The notes beneath the pieces were generated by a model. That model was not told the origin of the DNA and made no database searches. It saw only the letters and a list, made by a program, of their open reading frames with translations. From Serpentinimonas maccroryi (GTDB lineage Bacteria; Pseudomonadota; Gammaproteobacteria; Burkholderiales; Burkholderiaceae_C), in the NCBI RefSeq assembly GCF_000828915.1, contig NZ_AP014569.1, positions 1,736,001-1,800,000 on the forward strand: a stretch of 64,000 nt of DNA. The letters run 5' to 3'. Below are positions 40,117-47,216 of this stretch, in pieces. Numbering within the stretch: position 1 is the stretch's first letter; each line of letters starts with the position of its first letter. A program made the position numbers and the translations under genes.

Positions 40117-40413
40117 ATGATCGAGCTCAAGCAGACCGAAACCTTCTGCAAATGGTTTGCCAAGCTCCGGGATGAGCGGGCGACAACGGCCATTTCCTTG
40201 CGCTTGGCGCGGCTGGCCTACGGACACACTGGCGACGCCGAGCCGGTAGGTAACGGTGTCAGCGAGCTTCGCATCCACTACGGCCCCGGCTACCGGGTGT
40301 ATTTCCAACGGCGCGGTGACACGATCTACTTGCTGCTCTGCGGGGGTGACAAGAAATCGCAGGCCCGCGACATCAAGACTGCGCTGCGCCTAGCTGATGA
40401 ATGGAGCGAGTGA
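40117..40413 (+). CDS. RelE/ParE-superfamily toxin (HigB-like, addiction-module killer type)
   Basis: A 98-residue protein starting MIELKQTETFCKWFAKLRDE. Family pattern: RLARLAYGHTGDAEPVGNGV, SELRIHYGPGYRVYFQRRGD and a C-terminal LLCGGDKKSQARDIKTALRL. These toxins stop translation by cleaving ribosome-bound mRNA. Toxin before antitoxin is the order normal for this subfamily. Confidence 0.85.
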   Translation: MIELKQTETFCKWFAKLRDERATTAISLRLARLAYGHTGDAEPVGNGVSELRIHYGPGYRVYFQRRGDTIYLLLCGGDKKSQARDIKTALRLADEWSE

Positions 40414-40415
40414 CC

Positions 40416-40718
40416 ATGAGCAAAAAACTGACCACCTTCGACCCCGCCGAGCATCTGAAATCCGACCAGGCCATCGCCGACTTCATGGCCGGTGCGCTCG
40501 AGACCAACGACCCCGGTTTCATCGCCCACGCGCTGGGCATCGTGGCCCGCGCCAAGGGTATGGCGCAGATCGCCAGCCAGACCGGGCTGTCGCGCGAACA
40601 GCTCTACCGCTCGTTTAGCGCCGAAGGCAACCCGACGCTGCGCACGACGCTGGCCGTGATGAAGGCGCTCGGCATTGAGCTGTCGGCAAAACCTGCCGCC
40701 CCTGCCGCCGTTCGTTGA
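40416..40718 (+). CDS. Addiction-module antidote protein (HTH antitoxin)
   Basis: A 100-residue protein from the ATG at 40416 (MSKKLTTFDPAEHLKSDQAI), 2 bp after the toxin stop. The motif FMAGALETNDPGFIAHALGI and helix-turn-helix MAQIASQTGLSREQLYRSFS are typical of the partner of this toxin type. It neutralises the toxin and probably represses the pair. An ATG at 40401 overlapping the toxin is the alternative start. Confidence 0.83.
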   Translation: MSKKLTTFDPAEHLKSDQAIADFMAGALETNDPGFIAHALGIVARAKGMAQIASQTGLSREQLYRSFSAEGNPTLRTTLAVMKALGIELSAKPAAPAAVR

Positions 40719-40749
40719 CGCGCAGACCCCGCAGCACAGCCCCTACCCC

Positions 40750-41559
40750 TCAAGGCAGGGCCCGAAACCCCAGTTGCTGGCGTGCTGGCGCGCTCTGGCG
40801 CTGCGGCGTGTGGGTGAAAAAATCGCCCGCTGCGCTGATGCCATCACGCAGCGGCAAAATGGCCATAAACTTGCCCGCCAGCTCGGGTTGGGGGCGGCCG
40901 GCGCGGGTCTGCCACATCTGCTCAAACTGCTCGCGGCTGAAGCTGCGGTTGCCCAGCGAGGGGTCGGCCAGCCAGACCGTGTGTTCATCGATGCCGCGGA
41001 TGACCGAAAAATGCTCGCTGCGCCGGTGGTGCAGATAGACCACCACCGGCATGCGCAAACGGCTCAACTGCGCCCAGTCGGCTGCCAGACCCTGGCCCCG
41101 AAACCCAAACTGCGGCAGCACCCGCGCCATATCGGCAAAGCTGGCCATGCCGTCGCCTTGGTCGAGCGCCTGGAGGATTTGGGCCTCGGTCAAGTTCTGG
41201 CCGTAGAACGCATTGAGCAGCGTTGCCAGCGAGGCCGCGCCGCAGGAATAATCGAGGTCTTGCTTGACGATGCGCGCGTCGCGCAGCGACTTCCAACTGC
41301 GCACCGGCACGAACCCGGCGGCACTGTGGGTGTGCAGCAGCACCCCTTCGGGGCTGGGCTGTCAGGGCGGGGGGCTGGCGGGCGGCTGCGCCCAAGCAGC
41401 AGCCCACAGCAGTGCCGCGCCCAAGGCCAAAATGGCCTTTAGGGCTACAACGAAACGCTTAAAAACACCCGGTCTCGCCACCTGAGGTGCTCGGCCATTG
41501 GTGCAGGCAAGAGGGGCGCTAAGGCCCGTACCCAGCAAACACCGCTTCAGTTTCGTCAT
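40750..41559 (-). pseudogene. Exported C39-family (double-glycine) peptidase with an in-frame TGA
   Basis: The catalytic domain has VKQDLDYSCGAASLATLLNA with the nucleophilic Cys, EHFSVIRGI with the His and VWLADPSLGNRSF with the Asp, so the C39 triad is complete. It stands alone, without the ABC transporter that bacteriocin exporters fuse to it, like FapD of the Pseudomonas amyloid locus. Upstream in the same frame, from an ATG at 41559 behind GGGAG, is a signal-peptide-like start (KAILALGAALLWAAAWAQPP). A TGA at 41362-41364 (codon 66) separates the two parts. Restart at a GTG at 41343 would give a form without the signal. The gene is probably broken, unless the TGA is an error or is read through. 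Confidence 0.7.
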
Positions 41560-41637
41560 GGCAATCTCCCTGTGCGCTTCAATGGCCCTGATCCTGCCTC
41601 AAGCAGCGCCCGCAGCCCTCGTGGGGGTGTGCTGCGC

Positions 41638-42510
41638 TTACTGCGCCATGGCGCCCGGCGCAAACAGCAGGAAAATCGCGGCCCCGATCAGTCCGGTGGC
41701 CAACATCGCCGGCAGCAGCGACAGCGCGATGCCGCCGATGCAGTAGCCCAGGCTGGCTTTGGGGATGGCCCCCGAGAGCGCGTTGGCACCGACCCAGACC
41801 GCGTACAGCCACAGCGGCAGCGTGAGCAGATACGGCACACCGACGGCCACCAAGACCGCACCGAGCACGTTGGACACCAGCCAGGACGCCGCCATGAGGT
41901 TGAACAAGTCGCCCTGCCCGTCCCAGCGCGCACCCCGGCGCAGCCACCAGCGCAGCACCGCGTGGATGATCAGGAATGCGACCCAAACCGACAGCAGCAT
42001 GGACACCAGCGCCAGCGCCAAGGGCATCCCGGGCATCCCGGGCATCCCGGGCATCTCGGGCGTGCCGGCGCGCAAGGCCGGATCGAGCCCAACCAGCAGG
42101 CCGATCAGGCTGATGCCCGCCAGCGCCTGCCAGCGCGGGAAGGCAAAACGCTCAAAGGGCAGAGCGCGCAGGAGGAAGAGGGAGAGGGCGGTCTTGACAA
42201 CTCCCGCACTGCATCCGCGCACATTGCCCCCTTCGGCGAGCAGAGTTCCATCCGGCGAAATGATGAGGTCGTAGGTTCCCGATAGGCCTTTGCCATTATC
42301 GATCATGCCGATGACTCTCAGATTACCTGAATGAGCGTCATCACGAACAACCTCGACCTCTGTTTGATAAAAGTTTTGACCATTCGGATCGCCTTGTGAA
42401 TCGGTCTCAGGTTGCTGATTACCGACTCGCTGGCTGAGTTCGGCGTATGGCATCAAGCGATACTTTGCCAATTTACCTCTGAGGATAAGCAACAGTTCGT
42501 CTTTATTCAT
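41638..42510 (-). CDS. Polytopic membrane protein of the C39/substrate locus (Yip1-like C-terminus)
   Basis: A 290-residue protein from the ATG at 42510; an ATG two codons earlier is too close to the GGGA ribosome site. Residues about 1-90 are soluble (MNKDELLLILRGKLAKYRLM) with a strand-rich part resembling a small beta domain. Residues about 105-290 hold five or six membrane segments, including LFNLMAASWLVSNVLGAVLV and YLLTLPLWLYAVWVGANALS, a Yip1-like pattern. A PGMPGMPGMP loop comes from a CATCCCGGG-type microrepeat near 42026-42062. It is 59 bp after substrate gene 1 and 78 bp before the C39 gene. Function unknown; a membrane component or immunity protein of the system is possible. Confidence 0.65.
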   Translation of the reverse strand: MNKDELLLILRGKLAKYRLMPYAELSQRVGNQQPETDSQGDPNGQNFYQTEVEVVRDDAHSGNLRVIGMIDNGKGLSGTYDLIISPDGTLLAEGGNVRGCSAGVVKTALSLFLLRALPFERFAFPRWQALAGISLIGLLVGLDPALRAGTPEMPGMPGMPGMPLALALVSMLLSVWVAFLIIHAVLRWWLRRGARWDGQGDLFNLMAASWLVSNVLGAVLVAVGVPYLLTLPLWLYAVWVGANALSGAIPKASLGYCIGGIALSLLPAMLATGLIGAAIFLLFAPGAMAQ

Positions 42511-42568
42511 TTCCATTTCCCTGTAGCCCCGGAGTTCAACATCATATCGACCCCGGGTTCAGCCATCT

Positions 42569-43129
42569 TTACGGCCTGAAGAACGGTGTATTCGGAAGCG
42601 GGATTCGGAAAGCGCCGCCAGAGCCGGAGACGCCAGGGCGCCATGCATTGAATTGAATATGAGGGAGCCTCCCTAAACTGCCGAAGGAATGGTGCGCTGA
42701 ATGATGTGCAATTCTAACTGCGGCAAAACGTCCTGCATGAAGAACGATCGGCGCGAACCATAGGAACGCCCCCTTGGTCTCCTCCATCTCCTGCGGCGAC
42801 AGCACGGCCACCCGCAGCGGCTCGTGGCCGGGCACGAACAGCGCTTGCATGTCGGCCGCACTGAAGGGCTCCGGTGGCGTCAGCGCCAGCACGGCAGGCA
42901 GCTCGGGCAGCTCTGCCGGCAGGGTGCCTGCCACCGCCTGCGCGGGCAATTCTGCCTGCGCGGGCGGTGCGTGCAGCTCAGCCACGAGCTCAGCTACCGC
43001 TACCGCCTGCACCGGCTGCAGCGCCAGCGCGCTCGGCGCTTCTGCGCCCAAGCCCTCAGCCGCCAGCGCCGGCCCCGCCAACATCCCAGTGGCCGCCAAG
43101 GCCAACAGTGTTTGCTTCATCCGCATCAT
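42569..43129 (-). CDS. Exported leader/core substrate protein 1 (bacteriocin-like leader, His/Pro-rich tail)
   Basis: A 186-residue protein starting MMRMKQTLLALAATGML behind GGAG. A Sec signal peptide ends at about ALA-AEG (residue 24). An Ala/Val/Pro-rich region follows, then TPPEPFSAADMQALFVPG and the motif LSPQEMEETKGA at 110-121, which resembles double-glycine leader ends (LSxxEMxxxxGG/GA). Residues 1-121 nearly match the paralogue at 48306. From residue 122 the tail (AHHSAHHSFGSLGRLPHIQF and PLPNTPFFRP) is entirely different. A natural reading is cleavage after GA by the C39 peptidase to release a core of about 65 residues. I know no named family. Confidence 0.75.
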   Translation of the reverse strand: MMRMKQTLLALAATGMLAGPALAAEGLGAEAPSALALQPVQAVAVAELVAELHAPPAQAELPAQAVAGTLPAELPELPAVLALTPPEPFSAADMQALFVPGHEPLRVAVLSPQEMEETKGAFLWFAPIVLHAGRFAAVRIAHHSAHHSFGSLGRLPHIQFNAWRPGVSGSGGAFRIPLPNTPFFRP

Positions 43130-43163
43130 GATATACTCCAGTTGCGTTTCGATGACAAAACCC

Positions 43164-43245
43164 GCCTCGGTCTCACCCGAGGCACTCTTTGGCCTTGCGT
43201 CAACAAGGCCAAACCTTTGTGGCGTGCGCTGCCTGCAGCGCACGC
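43164..43245 (-). promoter_or_regulatory. Three-hairpin leader with terminator-like element upstream of substrate gene 1
   Basis: On the minus strand, three stems occur in order: GCGTGCGCTG/CAGCGCACGC (43222-43245), TTTGGCCTTG/CAAGGCCAAA (43188-43213) and GCCTCGG/CCGAGGC (43164-43183). The last is followed by GGGTTTT. The T run ends 28 nt before the start codon. The same order and spacing occur before substrate gene 2. Confidence 0.7.
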
Positions 43246-43280
43246 CCACAATTTTTTTCCCTTCCGCAGCCCCTCGCATC

Positions 43281-43330
43281 TCAGCCCCCGGTCGCCCGGC
43301 GGTTGCCGCTGCGCGCTGCGCCCTGGAAGG
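43281..43330 (-). pseudogene. 3'-terminal remnant of the outer-membrane channel gene
   Basis: About 50 bp match the end of the barrel gene at 49006, encoding FQGAARSGNRRATGG and the stop, compared with FQGAAAARSGNRRATGG in the full copy. Upstream the sequence changes to an IS91-type transposase. The remnant shows that the block 'channel gene end - hairpins - substrate gene' was duplicated. Confidence 0.75.
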
Positions 43331-43358
43331 GAAAATAGGGGTCAGACCACGTTTTCCC

Positions 43359-44273
43359 TCGCACGGCCGCGTGCAGGCTGAACCCGTCGATGTCGGCGCA
43401 CAGGGGCTGGCGCGATGTGGCCTCCTGCGGCATCGCACCTCGCAGAGTCAGCATCTTCTGCCCGGCGCGGGGCCCGAAGGCGATGCGGTAAGTGATGGCC
43501 GCAGCCTGCAGTGGTCGCAGGGTGCGTGCCTCGTCACCGTCGCCATCGGGCTCGGCCAGGTAGGTCTGGCCCATGTCCTCGACCAGCACGCCCCGGCGCG
43601 TGAGCATCTTCATCAGCCGGGCGATGATGGTCTGCAGCAGCGCGTGCAGTTCGTCTTCGGTGGGCACACCCGCCTCGATGAAGCTGGGCGCGCCGTCGGC
43701 GCCGCACCGGTACACGCCGTCCAGCACCAGGCCGTGAAGGTGGATGTTGAGGTTGGCCGCAGAGCCAAAGCGCTGGATCAGCGTGACGGCGCCGCCGTGG
43801 CCTTCGGCGGCCTTCAGCCCGGCGCGGTCCAGCAAATGGCGCGTGACCACGCGCTGCACCACCTGCAGCACCGGCGTGACCAGCTCGGGCTGCGCGGCCA
43901 GCAGCAGGCGCAGCGGGATCGGCAGCGACAGCACCCACTGCCGCACCGGCACATGCGGGATGACGTGATCCACCCGCTGCGCCGAGGTCTGCGACATGCG
44001 CCGCGCGCCGCATGAGGGGCAGAACCCGCGCCGCTTGCAGCTGAAGGCCAGCAGCTTGTCGTGGCCGCACTCCCCGCAGCGCAGCCTCAGAAAGCCGTGG
44101 GCCAGGATGCCGCACTCGAGGAAGGCATCGAACTCGCCCTTGATGAACTGCGGCAACTGCCATCCGGTGCTGGCTTCGGTGTGCGCGATGAAGCTGGCCG
44201 CGTGCTGCTGCACCAGGCGGTACAGCGTGGTCTGCTCGGGGCGGTGGCGCTCGTAGTGGACCGGGGGTGCCAT
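43359..44273 (-). pseudogene. IS91-family transposase, copy 2, C-terminally truncated
   Basis: The frame starts at an ATG at 44273 (MAPPVHYERHRPEQTTLYRL). It has the N-terminal zinc ribbon (LRLRCGECGHDKLLAFSCKR, GFCPSCGARRMSQT) and the HUH motif in ANLNIHLHGLVLDGVYRC, all intact. It ends after GFSLHAAVR, about where copy 1 continues for 150-200 more residues holding the catalytic-tyrosine region (CRYITRPAL). The truncated end is fused to the duplicated 3' end of the outer-membrane gene. It lacks what copy 1 keeps and keeps what copy 1 lacks. Confidence 0.85.
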
Positions 44274-44444
44274 CGGGCGCCCTCTGGGGCTGTCGGCCGA
44301 CGGCTTGCACGCATGGCTCCCGAGGGTGGTGACCTCGGACGGTCTTAAGCCGCGCACGGCGTCGCAATCGCCCTGCCAGGCGCCTACCTGCGGGTGCCTA
44401 CTTCCAGGTACCGTAAGCGTGGTGAAGCGCGCCCGCCCGGGCGC

Positions 44445-44625
44445 GGTGACTTGCTCAGGCTGGGGGCGGCGTGTGAAGTGCCGGAGAGCGCTGCGCGTCG
44501 CGCCATTGCCGTGATGTGCGAGGCGGCACAAGGTCTGGACAAGGCGCTGGATGACGCTGGGGTGAGAAGGGCCACGCGCAGGGTCATCGCGGCGGCGGTT
44601 GCGGGCAATGTGGCGCGTTGCCTGG
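44445..44625 (+). pseudogene. HipA-like C-terminal fragment
   Basis: GDLLRLGAACEVPESAARRA and GLDKALDDAGVRRATRRVI resemble the C-terminal helical end of HipA-type kinases. No start and no catalytic part are present. It is one of four short, unrelated gene pieces lying side by side between the IS91 copy and the methyltransferase cassette. Confidence 0.4.
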
Positions 44626-44631
44626 GCGGTG

Positions 44632-44750
44632 GGCCTGGTGCTCTCGCGCCAGCGCCAGATGCTGGACTGCAACGGCGATCTGCTGGCCATATTCGGCGCC
44701 ACGCGCGAGCAGATCATCGCAGCACTCGTTCGAAGTCCTCTACCCCACGG
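44632..44750 (+). pseudogene. PAS-domain fragment
   Basis: LVLSRQRQMLDCNGDLLAIF followed by GATREQIIA, and in the next frame SFEVLYPT, form the recognisable start of a PAS domain as found in sensor kinases and cyclic-di-GMP proteins. A frameshift lies near 44725 and homology ends near 44750. Confidence 0.45.
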
Positions 44751-44943
44751 CCTGCCCGCCGTCGAGCAGCGCGAGCGTGCTGTCCCACACGCGCGCCCAG
44801 ATCGGCTCGTGCACGCCGTAGCGCGGCCAGATCGTGCAGTTGGTGAAGCCGATCTTCCAGACGCGCGGCTGCTCGCCGGCGGCGATGCGGCGGCGGTCGA
44901 TCTCGGCGGCGACGCGTGCGATGGCGGCGTCGTCGATCAGCAC
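44740..44943 (-). pseudogene. N-terminal fragment of a 2-keto-4-pentenoate hydratase-type protein
   Basis: The fragment reads MLIDDAAIARVAAEIDRRRI and then VWKIGFTNCTIWPRYGVHEP with IWARVWDSTL, a pattern I associate with 2-oxopent-4-enoate hydratases and related proteins. Only about 62 residues of some 260 remain before the sequence runs into the PAS fragment. Confidence 0.5.
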
Positions 44944-44946
44944 GGC

Positions 44947-45195
44947 TTCACGAATCGCGACATCCGATCCCGACTGACAGGCACACGCTGGCTACGTGCG
45001 TGCGCCGATGACCCGAAGAACGCCAGCGCCAAGGTCGGCCGATGCTTCCGACGCCTGCATGCCCACGGACTGATCGCCAAGATCCCGCGCACCAGGCGCT
45101 GGCGGGTCACCGACTACGGGCGCAAGGTCATGGGCACGACGATGTACCTGCGCGAGCACCACTTCCAGAACGTCTACGCCGCTGTCGTGCACTGA
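44947..45195 (+). pseudogene. C-terminal winged-helix fragment of an uncharacterised protein
   Basis: FTNRDIRSRLTGTRWLRACA, VGRCFRRLHAHGLIAKIPRT and RRWRVTDYGRKVMGTTMYLR form a winged-helix-like end found in a widespread protein of unknown function often seen near mobile elements. The start is missing because the frame runs into the preceding fragment. It ends normally at 45195. Confidence 0.5.
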
Positions 45196-45279
45196 ACATC
45201 TTCGCAGGAAACAAGGAACTCACAGCAAAAGAGTCTATACCCGGGGCGCGCCGTTGCGTAGTGTGTGCAACTTTCGTTC

Positions 45280-45906
45280 TCACATCTTGTAGCCGATGGC
45301 GTAGAAGATGCTGATGGAGGCATCCCCGCCACCGCAGGACGATGTGGAATTGCAGGTTTCCCCGACGCAGTCCACGCGCACCTGTTCCAGCCCCGCATCG
45401 CGGTACCACTTCGCGATGTCCCCGCGATCGAAGCCCATCCACCGGTCGTTGTGCTCGGTGCGCAGGTATTCGTGCTCGTGGGCGTCCAGGTCCGTGATGA
45501 CGAGCGCGCCACCCTTCTTGAGCTTTTGCGCAGCGTGGTGGATCGCGACGGCGGGGTGCTCGACATGGTGCAGGTACATGTTGGCGAACACATAGTCGAG
45601 GCTGTTGTCCTCGATGGGTAGCGACTCGGATTCGCCGACCTCGCATTGCAGGGCGGGGTTGCCGCCCATCTTTTTCCTGAGTTCGTCCAGCATCGATGGC
45701 GATTCATCGATGGCGATGACCCGGGCACCGTGCTGGAGCAGTGCTTCGGTGATGAAGCCCGTCCCCGCACCCAGATCGGCGGCAACGGCCCCGGGCTTGA
45801 TTTCCGCCACGGTGAGCGCCTTGCGCCTCACGTTCTCGGAGAAGAAACCCTTGCGCATGGTGTCCCATTCGGTTGCTACGTCTTCGAAGTAGTTCTTGCT
45901 GCCCAT
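45280..45906 (-). CDS. Class I SAM-dependent methyltransferase with a cysteine-rich end
   Basis: A 208-residue protein. The SAM-binding motifs are VAADLGAGTGFITEALLQHG and VIAIDESPSMLDELRKKMGG, then VFANMYLHHVEHPAVAIHHA. The last 30 residues contain CVGETCNSTSSCGGG, three cysteines in a short loop, unusual for small-molecule methyltransferases and suited to a thiophilic substrate such as arsenic. It is the last gene of the cassette, 19 bp after the radical SAM gene. It could methylate an organoarsenical intermediate or a peptide. Confidence 0.75.
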   Translation of the reverse strand: MGSKNYFEDVATEWDTMRKGFFSENVRRKALTVAEIKPGAVAADLGAGTGFITEALLQHGARVIAIDESPSMLDELRKKMGGNPALQCEVGESESLPIEDNSLDYVFANMYLHHVEHPAVAIHHAAQKLKKGGALVITDLDAHEHEYLRTEHNDRWMGFDRGDIAKWYRDAGLEQVRVDCVGETCNSTSSCGGGDASISIFYAIGYKM

Positions 45907-45925
45907 GGCATGCTCCTTTGAGTGA

Positions 45926-47176
45926 TTAACCTTTGATGCAGCAACGCTTGCGGCTCACGCTGGCGTCGCTCTTGTCGATGGAGAGGTAGATGGCGTCGGT
46001 CTGAGGGTCGGCGTGTTGCCACTCGTAGTAGCTACCCATGTCGATCTTCGACAGTTTCTGCACCTCGGTCAGGGCCAGCAGGGGCGAGCCCTTGTAGAGC
46101 AGCAGCCGTGTGGTGCGCTGCATTTCGTCGAACATGTCCGTCATGCCCGCGTCGGCCAGAAAGCGGTCGAGCCTGCCAAAGTCGTCCTTCGTGGTCCACG
46201 GGTTGAAGGTGATGAAGGTCGGTCGCACCCGCGCACCGGTGCCTTTGAGGATGGCCAGGCCTTGCTGCATGTCGGCCACGCTCATTCCCTTGTTGACGGC
46301 TTCCAGCACCGCGTCGTCGGGGAACTCGCATGCCGTGGTGAACTCCACGCAGCCCAGCTCTCTCAGTTCATGCACCGCAGCTTCGTAGCGGATGACGTCA
46401 TCGAGCCGCACCGTCACATCGAAGGGCATGCCGGGATGCCGGGATGCCATGGCGCGGACGATCTGCAGGCCCCGCTGGCCGGTGCTGAAGAAATCCGCAT
46501 CGACGAAAGTGATGTGCTCCGCGCCCAGGGCCACGACCCGATCGATGTCCATGTCGATAGCCACGGGCTCATGCTTGACCACCCGGCGCTCGTACGCAGC
46601 ATACACGGAGCAGTAGGAGCAAGGATGGGCACAGCCCCGCATGGTCTCGATGTTGCCCACGACGAGACCGTTCTTGCGGGCATAGAGGTCCAGCGCCGGC
46701 AGGCCGCTGCGGTCCGGCGGCAGGTCGGACACCCGCTTGAGGCACTTGGCCGGCTTGGGCGAGCGCCCGTCCCACAAATGGGCCACCTCATCCAGTCCGT
46801 CGTCCTCGGCAAGCCGTTGGGCGATATCGCACAGCACCGGCTCATATTCGCCCAGCACCACACGGCAATCCTCGTCCAGAATGAATGTTTCCGGCTGCAC
46901 CGTGGCATATTGATTATAGAAGATGATTGGCCCCCGAAAACCTTTCTTTCGAATGGTCAGGGCTTCCCGGATGGTGGGCTGTATGGCGGCGAAGATGGGA
47001 ACGGAAAAGGCCACCGCATCGGCGCCCTCCCAGTTCAGCGGCATGTCCTGAAAACGGTCCACGACGTCCACGGCATGTCCCGCCTGCCTGATATGGGCCG
47101 CAGGGGAGGCCAGTCCGAGGGGCTGAAAGTCACCTTCGTCCAGGGAAACAAGCACCATTTTGACGGCAGAATTCAT
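45926..47176 (-). CDS. B12-binding-type radical SAM enzyme, ArsL-like
   Basis: A 416-residue protein. Residues about 1-130 form a Rossmann-like, B12-binding-type domain (MVLVSLDEGDFQPLGLASPA). The radical SAM cluster motif is CAHPCSYCSVYAAYERR at about 185, with a CxxxCxxC arrangement. The barrel continues through ITFVDADFFSTGQRGLQIVR and GCVEFTTACEFPDDAVLEAV. The chain ends in KRCCIKG. The arsinothricin enzyme ArsL is described, as I recall, with a C-terminal RCCLKC motif, so this end is suggestive. It sits between an ArsM-like and a second methyltransferase gene. The alternative is a radical SAM enzyme acting on the neighbouring exported peptide. Confidence 0.65.
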   Translation of the reverse strand: MNSAVKMVLVSLDEGDFQPLGLASPAAHIRQAGHAVDVVDRFQDMPLNWEGADAVAFSVPIFAAIQPTIREALTIRKKGFRGPIIFYNQYATVQPETFILDEDCRVVLGEYEPVLCDIAQRLAEDDGLDEVAHLWDGRSPKPAKCLKRVSDLPPDRSGLPALDLYARKNGLVVGNIETMRGCAHPCSYCSVYAAYERRVVKHEPVAIDMDIDRVVALGAEHITFVDADFFSTGQRGLQIVRAMASRHPGMPFDVTVRLDDVIRYEAAVHELRELGCVEFTTACEFPDDAVLEAVNKGMSVADMQQGLAILKGTGARVRPTFITFNPWTTKDDFGRLDRFLADAGMTDMFDEMQRTTRLLLYKGSPLLALTEVQKLSKIDMGSYYEWQHADPQTDAIYLSIDKSDASVSRKRCCIKG

Positions 47177-47216
47177 CGGTATTTCTCCAGTGTCACGCCA
47201 ATGCGTGATGGCCGTT

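Noticed and set aside
41362-41364. TGA in the C39 gene as a selenocysteine codon
   Set aside because: The position lies in a Pro-rich linker after the signal peptide, not in an active site, and no SECIS-like hairpin is evident just downstream.
42019-42062. Short repeated units (GGGCATCCC) as a CRISPR-like array
   Set aside because: The 9-bp units are contiguous with no spacers and simply encode a Gly-Met-Pro loop in the membrane protein.
43164-43183. The stem as an ordinary terminator of the channel transcript only
   Set aside because: It may terminate some transcripts, but in both copies it lies 28 nt before a start codon with no room for a promoter, so a purely terminating role would silence the gene. 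It is kept as a regulatory candidate.
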